A program made the position numbers and the translations under genes. Shown piece by piece: positions 1 to 11,856 of a stretch of DNA of 64,000 nucleotides; within the stretch, counting starts at the first letter, position 1; every line of letters starts with the position of its first letter. Source of the DNA: Mesaphorura yosii (lineage: Eukaryota; Arthropoda; Collembola; Poduromorpha; Tullbergiidae); contig WIXG01000045.1 of NCBI GenBank assembly GCA_009869945.1, forward strand, positions 186,001-250,000. Reading direction: 5' to 3'. Below the pieces are notes generated by a model. The model made no database searches, was not told the origin of the DNA, and saw only the letters and a list, made by a program, of their open reading frames with translations.

Positions 1-3000
1 TTTCTCCCGTATTCCCAATTCAACCATATCGGCCAGCGTTGTGTCATCAGCAAGGTCAATGGGGATGCCAGCAAGGTCGCTCATCTGCGCAAAATGGATA
101 CACAGGCTCATCTTAAATCTACTGCATTTTGTCTCAGTTTCTCAAAGTCATCAGTTATATACCATTTTCCAATGCCTTTCTCTCAATCCGGGATTGCAAA
201 TTGCGAGTAAGAGCGGCATGTTTGCACGGAATCTTTCAATCTTCGCCCGCACCGTGTCGCTCGTTCTCTTAGGCCCAGGTTGGTCCTGGAACGCCCTGGC
301 AAGTTGGTATATTGTCTTCCACATCGCTTCGACTTCATCGTTAATGGCTTCTGCATCGAGGCCTTGAAATGGACCTGCGAAAGAAAGAAAACATGCAACC
401 GTCTCAGTGAACGATTTATTAGGCGGCGTTATTTCTAAATTTTCTTGTTAGTCATTACCGTCCATCCAGATTTCGTACTTCTTATGGAAATCGTACGCGG
501 TGGTCCATAGTTTGTGATACGGATCAACCAGCTGCAGACATATTTGCAGGTCTGGGAACGTTGTCTGTTCCTGATCCAGAAGCCTTTCCTCATCGTTCAA
601 TTTTTCCGCGACATCAACACACAGCCGAATATCGTCGTTTATCTGAGTTAAATGCTCGGCATATTTTTTCATTTCTTCCGTTGTGAAAAACGGCGAGTCT
701 TTCTTCTTATACTTCTCCAGTTCTTCGATGTGCTTCACAAGACGTGCTCGAAATTTTTCGCGGTTTATGATCAATTGTTCCTCAGCTTGATCTCTCTTGG
801 CTTGAATTCGAATGGAGTTCTTGTCAAAAATCTCCTCCATCGCAGCGGGCCAGTGAAATATATTGGCATGCAGCACCAAAGCCTCGTCTGTAGTTACAAT
901 CCGTGCATTGGTACAACTCCCTTATTGAATTAACTAAGAATACTTTACCTGGAAGGACTTCGTGGTCCAGAAGAAACAATCGCCTCTGATTGGCCTCATT
1001 TATGGAAGTTTTCATTCGGAAAAACGTATCTGACATGCAAGCGTTGAGGTAGTTGGTGAGTGCAACCAAGTCTGCGGTCGATTCTATTCTCTCATTCGAC
1101 TTTGTCGCCATTTCTTCAAACACCTGGCAAATCCTAACAGGGAAGCATGAATTTTAAGTAATTGCTTGGCTAAAACGTGTCTGTGAGTTAATTTACTGCT
1201 TATAGAGGTCCATATTCTTCTGGACATGACCACCTACTATTTTGTCAATCTGGGATTGAATTTTCCCGCATATAAAGTCGTGTAAAGGTCCGCAATCAAG
1301 TGCCACAAAGTTCAAAGGTACATATCGCTGAATGCAGGAAATCTCATACTGAAGTTTGTGAAGCTCTTCTATTTTCGTATTTGTGAACTAAACATGGGAA
1401 ATATCACAAAATATCTTCGATGCAGTGAAGTGTCATCTGTTTCGTTAGTTACCTTGTAATTTGGTTCTCTGTCCAAAAACGCTTGGATGGACGCTTCAAA
1501 CGATCCGTCAAACAAATACTGGTATTGATCGTAAAACTTCACGTACAACTGCGGCCCAGCTAAGTTAGCCTTTAGCACGTCAAATGCTTCCTTGAACAAC
1601 CCTTTCACAGTCGTTTCATGTACACCAACTGGGAGCAAGTTCCTGTACTTGGCTGAGTAGACGTCTGCAGAAATAAGAAATCCGGCATTCAGTTCCAGGC
1701 ACTTCAATTCGAAGCACAGGCGTTGGAATTCTTACCAGGGAAAAGTATTTTTTCAATTCTTGGCACCATTTTACTTGTGGTTAACATCTCCAATAGGAAA
1801 TTATTTATTACAAGCTTGCTATCGTGAATATCTTGTTCAAGCGTCGGTTTCTTAAATCTCTGAGCCTCCAGCTTTGGGTAAAATCTGACATACGGTTCTT
1901 GGGCAGCTGCCACGAGGATTATTGTGATGATGGGACGGCGGTGATACAAGTTATCAGTATATTCGCCCAGATCACTATAGTCGTTTCCGCCCTGCATTGA
2001 AAAATTCATGTAATGCATTCAGCTGATGGCAGGACGCGACTCACGAGTCTCGGTCGAAAGAATTGATTAACTTGCCTTGTACTTGGAGAAGATCTCAACA
2101 ATGTCACGAATTGACTGAATCACGAGATCTCGCACTTGCAGGGACATGATGCTATTCGCCGTTCCCAAGAAATGCTCGAGAATGACGAAGGAACCGTCAG
2201 CTGTTTTCGGTACCATGTGAGTCCATGTGTGCTTCAGGTCCACGAAAACATTTGCCACTTCGTTCATCCACTTCTTTGTCAGTGTCTCGACAATACTTTT
2301 GGTCACTTTCTTAATGTGGGCGTACAGAGTGTCAGTGTTCATTGGAAATGGTGGACTAGTCAGCTCTTCGCGTGTGATGAATCTCATATCAATGTATCTG
2401 CAAAAGAGAAGTCATCACAGTTTCAAGTGTGGTCCAGTTTCAGAATAGATGGTTTCTCATACTCAATGTGCCATAGATCACGCAGCTTGATCATGACTGG
2501 ATGGGCACTGAACAGATTATGTCTCATGTGCTCACGACACACGAGGAAGTTTTGATGCCAAGGTATTGAGCCACGCAAATGGAGACTGATGTGATGCACC
2601 GGAGGATACGGAACGTGGAGTCGGACTTGTTCGCTTGGATCCATCAGCACGTAATTCAGTATTCCTCGCTTCAGTGCGAACGAATAGACTGACTTCACTT
2701 TGTTGTCCAAGAGGTAGCGCACACTACGAAGATGAAACAGATCATAAATTGCTTGTAGTGGACTTGGACAGTTCATCCTCTCTTTCGGTTCAAGCTTACA
2801 GCGGCTTTCCCCGGTATTGGTTTGGAAGACGATTTTGAATGCGGTCACTCAAGTACTCTGGCCAGTCTGAGATTGCGGAGTCCGGAATAAAGTTGATAAG
2901 GCTAAAGTAGTGGCACACTTGCTCTTGAGAAAGATCCGGTAGCCTGTGCTTGTGCAGCAACGCTTTCAGGATGTCCATTTGTTTGTCTGGGTGAAGTGGA

Positions 3001-3949
3001 AGCGCAGTTTCGAAATCACTGTAGAATCTATTCAGCAAAGAAGCAAATATCATTTCATTCGTGAATGAATGACGTGAATGACCCTGCGCCTGTGATTCTC
3101 TCGCTAATATTGTGCTTACCGTCCCTCTCCTCGCAGACTGCTAGCATAAGATCTGGGAGTCAGAAATTGAATTGTTTTGGCCCCGATCCTCGCTTCTCTC
3201 GTGTGTATCTTCGCCTTCTGCCTCATTGGCGGTGTTCCTCGAGTGTGCCCGGGTCCGAGTTTACTCCTCGCTGTCATGTTCATTGTTGTGTCCAGTCTGG
3301 GAAGTTTTGCCCTTCCTTTACGACTGGAACCGGCTTCCTCGTCCTCTTTTATATAATCGCCGGTCAAAAGTTGCTGAAAATATCCTGATATCACGTTTCG
3401 CATGCAAGATAACCTTTGAGTAGAATGTTGCCAGTTACCTTCAGTGTCATGATGGAACTAGAAGTTGGCTTTCCACTCGGGTACTTCTTCCCCAAGGTTG
3501 GAGGTGGCGCCTTGTAGCGTTGCAAATGTTTGGCCATTACGGTGTGTGGTGGCGGTTTCGGTTTCGGCGGTCGTCTCGAAATCAGTCTCATTTTAAGATC
3601 CGCCGCCGCTGGCGTGTAGTAATGCGCGATGTTTTCGCTGGGTTCTCGGTCGAAGTATTCATCCTGAAATCGATCAATGCATAAACACTCTGCATCTATA
3701 TGTGGTGCGCTTATTGTCCCAATCTTGACGAACCCTTTGTGGCACTGCCCGTGTCCAGGAGAACGTTTGTACAATCGTGGGCCTCCTGGATTCCACATGC
3801 TCGTCGAAGAGGTCCAGCACCTCATGCGGGACTTTTGGCAGTGATGGCAGTTTGTGCACGCGTTTCCTTTTGGGCTCGTTGGGCCTGCGGTACAGATTGT
3901 CGACACGGCTTTGGCTTGAACGATCGGAATCCTGACTCCGACGATCCAT
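1..3949 (-). CDS. Axonemal dynein heavy chain, N-terminal part (gene continues beyond the left edge)
   Basis: Motor subunit of an axonemal dynein, expected to drive sliding of ciliary or flagellar doublets. Only the N-terminal tail is present; the AAA motor ring would lie off the window. Start is ATG at 3949. Exons I can phase are 3734-3949, 3663-3439, 3373-3120 and one beginning at 3027. Further tail exons lie near 2800-2409, 2400-2075, 2018-1735, 1660-1452, 1390-1200, 1136-950, 890-448, 374-183 and 130-1, separated by short GT-AG introns. Family hallmarks include a segment reading MSLQVRDLVIQSI, and one reading CNPGLRERHWKMV, the conserved linker phrase close to CNPGLRxRHW. The first about 230 residues are proline- and basic-rich, as is usual before the conserved tail. 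Family is confident; the DNAH3/7/12-like inner-arm assignment is only an impression. The donor of the exon starting at 3027 is uncertain. Confidence 0.85.
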
Positions 3950-5045
3950 CTTATTTGTTATTTGTTGCTCGATGCAATGCTGTCAGTTCACGGAATCGCT
4001 CTGCAAACTGACAGTGCGATTCCAATGAGTAAGCTGTAATGTAAGTTGTGTGCTTTTTTAAACGATTCAGTCGATTCGCCTTGATTATCATGCAAAATTA
4101 AAATTCGATGTTTAGTTTACTGTGATTTGTTTTCACAGTGGTAAGCGGAAGACTGAAGGTTATTACCCTAGTTTGACTAGACACTGAACAATGAAAGTTT
4201 CATAGTGCCGTGCTGCCTTCGTTTGATCAATAAATGATGTGAATCAGCCTTAGCTCATGACAACTACTTCATAGGCAATGTAAAATGTAATTTTGACAAC
4301 GAATTTCATCGAGACGGATGACGGACTTAGCCAGCAGCATTCAACATTATTTTAATCGCGTTTGTGTTCCATCATTATGATCATATAATGACAAATGACC
4401 AATTAATTGAAGATTTCGAATCCAAATCCGTTATTTAATTAAAACTAGATGAAGATCAAAGGTCTCGCGGAATTCGTCAGCTTATAACGAAGTTAGAAAT
4501 CCTAACGTAATTCCCACGCTGCCCACGGTGGATGGCAAGCGATAAATGACGCGCGGAATTCTAGACTATGGCAGATTACTACACTTGACCTTTCCATCGA
4601 AGTTGATCGAAGCCGGTGTTCCATATAACGCAACGGCGTTGCGTGTAAAAAGATTCCTTTGCACACATAATAGACAGAATTTTGGAACCTTTACAACTTC
4701 CTGAACTGGTTTTTCCCGTCTGAACATTCATTTCATTCTCGCGTCTTCCAGTTTAGCTCAAGCGTTCGGCTAGAACAGACCATTCGGGTAATGCATATTC
4801 GGGTGTAACGTGCGACGTTCTCAACGATTTCAGCGAATGTGAAAAATACATGTAATTCGTCTTGTTTGGACTCATGAAAGCGGAAGGTGTATCGCAGCAT
4901 GGACATGCAATTAAGGACCGCAACTTGTGACCGAAGTGCAATGTGATGAGTGATCGTGATGGAATTCTTGTTCCGTAACTTGTGAACCGTTAGGGTTCGG
5001 ATTCAGTCTCAAGCAAAGATCAGTTTACGACAAAGTGCTCTCAAG
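3950..5045. other. Divergent intergenic region between dynein and first Ig gene
   Basis: About 1.1 kb separates the start codons of the dynein (-) and Ig (+) genes, so it should hold both promoters and 5' UTRs. It is AT-rich. The only reading frames are short and lack splice context. I see no RNA gene or repeat. Confidence 0.5.
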
Positions 5046-8000
5046 ATGCTAAATGCGAATCAGTACGCGAATTTGGGCTTCCTGTTTTCCATTTACCTTT
5101 GCATCGGCTTCACTATTGTGGCCTTGACAAGTAAATATTTCTTATTTGCATTAAACGACTTTTTATGACCTTCAAAACGAATAGCGGACGAAGTCATCTA
5201 AAAACCTCTTACGTCCAGCCATGAAATGATTCTTGAGAAAAACTCGAAGTGGCGTGCCCGCATTTCCTGCTTTCATTTCGTGCAGAATTTCAGAATGTAA
5301 TTAAAAATTTACTACTATGTACATTTGTGCTGTAAAATTAGTTAACGGATTCCCAAAATCTCACTGTACTTTGAACTACGAAAAGTTGCATCATATCGAT
5401 TAGTGAGCGCAATATTTCACGTGTCAACCGCACATTTTTCTCTTTGATCTGGCTGACAACCTTTGTTGGCAATTTTGGCAAAGTGCCCGGCCGTTTATTG
5501 TGCTGGCTACTGGCTACAGTCAATACAGTCTGCAGTGTGCTTTGTATTCATTTAATTTCCAGATGCTGGGGTTTCACCGACTCTGCGACCTCCTTACATC
5601 CGTGAGCTGAGAGTCCCGGCCACCATCGTGAACGGATCCGAGACGAATGTAGTACTTGACTGTGATTTTAGACTCGACCAAAATGAAACAACTCTGCTCG
5701 TCGTCAGCTGGTACGTGAATCACAGCGATTTGGTATATCAGTGGATTTTTGGACAGCCTCCGCAGTCATTACGGAGATTGGAGGAGCGAGTCAATCTGCA
5801 GTATGAAGCGTCGGATGTGGAATTTGAGAAGCATCGCGCAGTACAGATTTCGAATCCGACAACGGACCTGAGCGGAGAGTACTCGTGCAAAGTCTCCACG
5901 AAGACGGGCGACGCTTACAAAACTGCCAAGATGACAGTCTATTGTGAGTTTTTTGTTTCTACACATTGCATTACTCTAGTTCATGAGTCAAGTCGACAAG
6001 TTAGCCTAGATTCTAAAATTAGGACGTAATTATGAGTGCATGTGGGCTGAATCGCGGTGGCATTGGGGCCAAGACAAGGACAAGGCTGGCGGCTACGAAT
6101 GGATGGGATTTCTGGTTTATTTTGGCAACAGCAATACATCACCACCACATATCATTTCGATTTGGCATTAACTGACTCGATGATCCAATAAACAGCAACA
6201 GCAAATTTTACAGCTGTAGTCGTGTCGTGCACCGTGAAATCATGCGAATACCGAAATCGAACTCTATGTAATGATTGAGTCGGTAGTCGGTATCCGGATG
6301 TCTGTGCATTTGAGTTTTGCAAGCAAATGTTGTCAACATGCCAAATACCCAAACAGAAAGATAAGCGGCAGGGTATTCACGATTTTTATCTCGCGTCTCG
6401 ATAAACTTGTATTGTCAAACAGAGTCTGCTCAAATGCGCTCTCATTTGTAAACGGCGACGGTCTATTGTGTTTTGAATGGCTTCTTGTTGAATGGCAGGA
6501 CACACGCAGCCGCTAATGTGCCATGCCAAGTAATCAGGCAGCATCCATTATGCATTTCCTCACTCTTATCTTCTAGTAGGAATAATTTTGCATAATAGGT
6601 CTGCGCTGTGCTATGCTTGTGCTTGGATTCAGCTAGCTTGTAGAAAGAACGATTTCTTCGGGCTAGCTGTCAACAAGCATTCCCATTTCTCATCCTCCAG
6701 CGAATTTCACTCTTCCTCAGATTAGAGTTTCATCACTCATCTTGCCCTGCCTGCCTTCCCTTCTTGAACTCTCCAGGGAAGCGGAATACTTATCTGGAAT
6801 GTTGAATTCGAAATAAATCAAAATAATTCTGCATAATTGACAATTGCCGCTGATTTCAATTGTTGCTCCTCGTACTCGTATTCTCTCGATGTTAATGCAT
6901 ATGACATGTATTTTACATGTAGCTCCCGCCACAGAGTTCGAGCTGCGAGTCGTTCCTGCAGATCTCGACCCTCTCAACGGTTTGGACGACGAGGATTCGG
7001 ATGCGGATGTCTCGAACAAAACTGCAACTGGTGCGAAGCCTGACGAGGTTTCAGACATGCTCAGGGTCACGTGTTGGGCCTACGATGTCTATCCCAAGCC
7101 GATCGTGACACTCTTCTACGGAGCCAATGACACAAATGGGCAACCGTAAGTGTGATATGTCTGCTTCGTTTCCAAACAGTGGGATTACGACAATCTATGT
7201 GTCACACTTTGCTTTCGTCTAGTATCACTGACGCAGTGATCGACGTGTCCAGTACTGACAACGGTGCCTTTGACACAGTAGTACACAAGCTGGTTGACAA
7301 GAAGAGTCTTTCTCCAGTAACACTCTTCTCTTGTGAGTTGAAGATTGTAGACACTCACTACTACGAGAGGAAGGAAGTGTACTGGAAACAAGGTGAGGTG
7401 GTGGTCGCGATTGGCAAGTCGTGTAAAGAACGTAGAAACTCATTAACATAGTTTATTGTTTGTTTGTGCCTCTTTTGCCTCGCTTAAGTGCTGAACTTGA
7501 GATTTTAGTGGGAAAGTTAAGGAATGTGTGGATTACAGCATGTTGAGCCTGTGAACGCTTTTCTTTGCTGTGTCGATGACATTATCATGATTGATGAGCT
7601 TTCTCCTTTGTAGACGCAAACTATTCGTCTACGAAAAACTGTTCGCTTAGAGTCCTTATTACTACAGCTTGTTATTTTCGATTACATCATCTCGCGCATT
7701 TAATTTTGATAATGTATGCCAGAATCATATGCTCCAGTTTTGCTTGTTAAAGACGTTTGTTTGTGTTATGTTGATTATGTTGCCCAAGTCTAGTAAACAC
7801 AAGCATTAGGGTTGTTGCATGCCTCCTGCCCGCTTACTGCCGCTGTCCTTTTCTTGCACAATATGAATAGGAATAATGTTTTAATAATATGTCGCAAGTC
7901 ATGTTCACTTTAGAGTTGTCGGGCTTTGCCTTTCATCATTGTGATAGTCGCCAATGGTTGCCTTTCTATTGACACTGTCAATGCATTTGTTCTATAAGTT

Positions 8001-8096
8001 GATATTTGTCTCGTTACAGAACCAAACGCGGGTCCTAAGCTTCAGCGCACCATTTGGTTGATTATTGTCATCTCTTTGTCAGCAACGCTTCATTAA
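5046..8096 (+). CDS. Two-Ig-domain cell-surface protein, copy A
   Basis: Predicted extracellular recognition or adhesion protein; the ligand is unknown. Five exons: 5046-5130, 5563-5943, 6923-7145, 7223-7392 and 8020-8096 (936 nt, 311 residues), all with GT-AG borders and consistent phase. Exon 1 encodes a hydrophobic signal peptide. Exon 2 encodes a V-type Ig domain with the cysteine pair in VLDCDF and YSCKV, the tryptophan in SWYVN, and the DLSGEYSC signature. Exons 3-4 encode a second Ig domain with cysteines in VTCWAY and FSCEL and the phrase YPKPIVTLFYG. The last exon is only 25 codons and ends in a short hydrophobic stretch, which suggests a GPI-anchor signal or tail anchor. The layout recalls arthropod beat/side-type proteins, but I cannot name an orthologue. 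It is a clear paralogue of the minus-strand gene at 21820-28058. Confidence 0.85.
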
Positions 8097-9518
8097 CACT
8101 GAAAAGTGGTTACTGGAAACGTGAAATCCTTCAACTCTAATTGTGATGACTGCTCGGACATGCGTGTCCGTGAAATCTGCCCCGCAACTGATAATTTTAT
8201 TACCCCAAGCTGTCCACTTCCAGATCTAGCCTACACAAACCCAATTGTATACGACTCAATTCATGCGAAATGTGCGAAATGCTGAATCGGCAATAAATCG
8301 AAAGTCGGGTGCTTTTCTTCAATATTGCCTACCTTACTTCAACTCGAAAACCGCTCTCCTTAGTTCTCATGCGTAATGCGAACTTCCGAAATTCATCTCT
8401 ACCTATTGCCTCGTGTCTGCATTGATCTTACGGAGTCATCCATTCTTAGGGCTAAGAGAGTCTGTAAGCGTCCAGCATACAGTTTTCCTGTCGAAGTCTC
8501 AAAGTCCCGTGCCTGAAACCTGGTATGTATTTCATTACGAAAGTTGTTTGCTCACTCAGCCCATGCAAAAAGAAAATCATAAAGTGGAAAGAAACACAAA
8601 GCGGTGAGGAATCTTATTGAAAGAAAACAGTAAAGCGAAGGAAGTCAAACAGAAAGTGTATCCAGGCTACGATGCGTTACACAGGAATCTGAGAGTGGCA
8701 CGGAGATTTTTGGGAAAGTGTGTTTTAGAGCCAAACATCATATTCGATCGGAGGAACGACGGGTTGAATGCATCCTAGAATTGCTGATATACTAAACAAA
8801 CGTGTCCCTCCAATCCAATCCAACACCATATTTACTGGATCTGAAAGTAAATTACACTTATTCAACACGTGAATTGTGAAACAGCCTTATCATATTATAT
8901 AATAAATATTGCATTGCGAGTATTCGAAATCACATGGTTAAATGAAACTTGATAACTGAGATATTACCTAACAGATGTAAACGAACTTTGAAATAGTTTC
9001 GCGTGAGAAACACTCTCAAGAGGTACTTCAACGTAAACAAAGTTATTGCTTTGCAATAACAACTTGGCTTTAAACAACTAACGCTTTTGTGTTTTCATTT
9101 TAACTTCCTTTATTGAAGTAATGATGTAAATTATTTCGAAGCTTGCCCATGAATTATCGGACCGAAATTATTTTTGTTAGAACCTTATCAAGGTTTTACG
9201 CGTGCCATGTTCCAAGTCATGTGAATTCAGTAAAAAAACACTTTAAAACCCAATTCATACACGCATATATCCTTTCAAGTCTGCGTATTTCACTGAAATG
9301 TGAAGTGGACCTTGAGAGTCTAATCCCTTCGTCAGTTTCATAGAATCAAAGCTCATGGACTCATTATCGCTCCATCTGCACACGTCCCCATTGAGTACTG
9401 CTTAAAATGCTTAAAATTCATAGTATATAACTGCAGGCGTCAAATTGTTTTGGGGCATCATTCTAGTTCTTCCAAAAGTTCCATTCAATGCGGTCATTTT
9501 AAGTTCTGATTTCCCATA
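8097..9518. other. Intergenic region upstream of the P450 pair
   Basis: Contains the 3' end of the Ig gene and the P450 promoter. No coding exon with family similarity was seen. Frames at 8413-8607 and 9143-9343 look non-coding. Confidence 0.45.
9424..9430 (+). promoter_or_regulatory. Possible TATA box of P450 gene A
   Basis: TATATAA lies 89 bases before the ATG at 9519, leaving room for a transcription start and a short 5' UTR. Assigned by motif and distance only. Confidence 0.35.
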
Positions 9519-11314
9519 ATGTTTTCATTGATATTTTTGGTTTTAGTTGGGGCACTAGCATTTTGTGCGTGGCTGTACATTTACGGCAACGATGACTACT
9601 GGCCCAAGAGAAACATTCCGCTCGTGAAGGGTTCCGATATTGGTTCGTTCTGGAACCGACTTCTAATCCGGATTCCTTTCAACGAGATGACACACACAAT
9701 TTACAAGACACTTAAGGCCAAAGGGAAGGACGCGAAGTTTGGCGGCTTCATGGAGTTTCGGCGTCCCGTAGCAGTCATAATGGATCTTGACCTCCTCAAA
9801 AACATCACTGTTAAGGACTTTGACCACTTCATAAACCGAAGGTCATTCGCCCGCCGAGAAGACCCAACACTAATGGGTCGAATTCTGTTCAGTATGGAGG
9901 GCCAGGAATGGAAGGACACGCGAAGCGCCATGAGTCCCACATTTACTACAGGGAAAATCAGAAGAATGTTTGCAATCTTCACTGAGTCGTCGAATCGGAT
10001 GGCAGAGTTTTTGAAGAAGGAAATCGGCTCATCCAAAGAACTGGATTTGCGAGACACCTGCTCGCGATTCACCATGGACGTTGTTGCGTCCACAGCCTTC
10101 GGAGTTGATAGCCAGGTCTTTGTCGACAGAGATTCGATTTTTTCGGTCATGGGCAAGAGAATTCAGAAGCAATTCAGTGGACTTCGAGTGTTCAAGCTCT
10201 TCATTTCCTTCTTACTTCCTGGACTCATGAAATTGTTGCGATTGAAAGTTATGGACGAACAAGCTTTTCAATTCTTCTCCGATGTGACGAAGAAAACAAT
10301 TCAGCACCGGAAGACAACTGGTGAACGACGCGATGATTTTCTGCAGCTGCTGATGGACGCCAGAGATGGCCAACTGATCGACGAAGGGGATGAGCGGGAA
10401 GATGACAACAAGTTGGAGCGAGACATCCAGAAATCACAGAAGGCGGTTGAATGGACTGACGATCTCATCCTCGCCCAGGCTCTTCTGTTTTTTGTCGCAG
10501 GATTTGACACGACAGGTAAGTCTAATTAATCAACAATTCACTCTGCGCTGACAAGTATTTAAAAACAGGTTTTTCTTTACTTCCAGAGACACTTTTGATT
10601 TACGCGTTGTACGAGCTCGCACTGAACCCAGGTATACAAGAGAGGCTTGCCGAAGAAATGGAACGCATCGCCGACTCCAGGAATGGTTTATCGTACGATG
10701 AAATAAATCAGAACGAGTACCTGGACATGGTAATCTCAGAAACACTGCGAAAATATCCTCCAGCAGCAAGAACTGAACGGTTGGAACAACTGTCTTGTTA
10801 ATACATCTTTAATCATCGTATGAAAAATGACCATTTTAACACAGTTTCTATTGACTTTCAGGAAGTGCACTCGAGAGTATCCTGTTCCCGGTACTTCTCA
10901 CGTTATTCCCTTCGATCAAGTGTGCATGATCCCAATCTACGGCTTTCATCATGACCCTGAATATTACCCGGAACCAGACAAGTTTAATCCCGAACGATTT
11001 AATGCCGAGAATAAGAAGAAAAGAAACCCTTACACGTACATGCCCTTTGGTGTGGGGCCACGCAACTGCATTGGTAAATATTCATGCACGTTACTGTTGA
11101 AATTATGCTGGAAACAATGCATCACTATATTCCTTCTTATTTAAATACAGCAATGCGATTTGCAATCGTCGAAGGGAAATGTGCCGTTGGTCATTTGGTG
11201 CATAAATTCAAGTTTGAGCCCTGCAGCAAGACAAACATCCCAATCGAGTTTGATAACGCCGGAGCAATGAAACCGAAACATGGAATGTGGCTGAAGATTT
11301 CACCAAGAAAGTAA
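9519..11314 (+). CDS. Cytochrome P450, clan 3 type, gene A
   Basis: ER-anchored haem monooxygenase, probably acting on xenobiotics or endogenous lipophilic compounds; the substrate is unknown. Four exons: 9519-10515, 10587-10779, 10862-11073 and 11151-11314 (1566 nt, 521 residues). Residues 1-20 are a hydrophobic anchor, followed by NDDYWPKRNIP. Motifs in order are the C-helix WKDTR, the I-helix AGFDTT (split by intron 1), the K-helix ETLRKYPPA, the PERF motif in NPERFNAE, and the haem loop FGVGPRNCIA split by the last intron, with the cysteine as haem ligand. Alanine replaces the usual glycine after the ligand, a change the P450 signature tolerates. Length is normal for a microsomal P450. 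It is a tandem duplicate of the next gene, 540 bases downstream on the same strand, but the intron positions differ in part. Confidence 0.93.
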
Positions 11315-11856
11315 TTCAAACATTTTGCACGATTTCTGCGCGAAATTTGCAAATAGCCATATTCTAAGTGCCATTTGAATTTTAGTGTTGTTATATAATA
11401 AGTAATTTTAGTTACTAGATTGCTCGGCGGTTAACGAAGTAAAGGAATCGGTAGCATGAACCATAAATATTGTGTTGCATCTTCGCGAGAGCTGGGAATG
11501 ATACGCGTAAGACGAAAGGTTCAAGGTTTTTTCCAGCAAGATTGTAAATCATTTCATCCGTTTTGGTGGTGACATTGGTGCTGTCAGTTTTGGTGACATT
11601 GAAAAGGTTCGGGGGAAGAATGATTATGTTAATACTCAATTCTCAGAAGTCACTGCGCAGCAGGTTAAGATATATAATAAATGGAATATATCGTACATTA
11701 CACAACTTTTAAACCTCACGCATCCAGTGTCATGAATTTCTTCTTTTGTTTCACTTTTTGTTTTAAAAGCTTTTGTTGGCCTGCCGGCTGATCACAGTCG
11801 TTAGTACCGTAGCGTGAAAGTGCGAGCGTTTGTGCATTTCTTTCTAAAAGTTGATC
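11315..11856. other. Spacer between tandem P450 genes
   Basis: Holds the 3' UTR of gene A and the promoter of gene B. An AT-rich stretch near 11669-11700 (tatataataaatgg) could serve as a 3' signal or promoter element. No coding exon is supported. Confidence 0.4.
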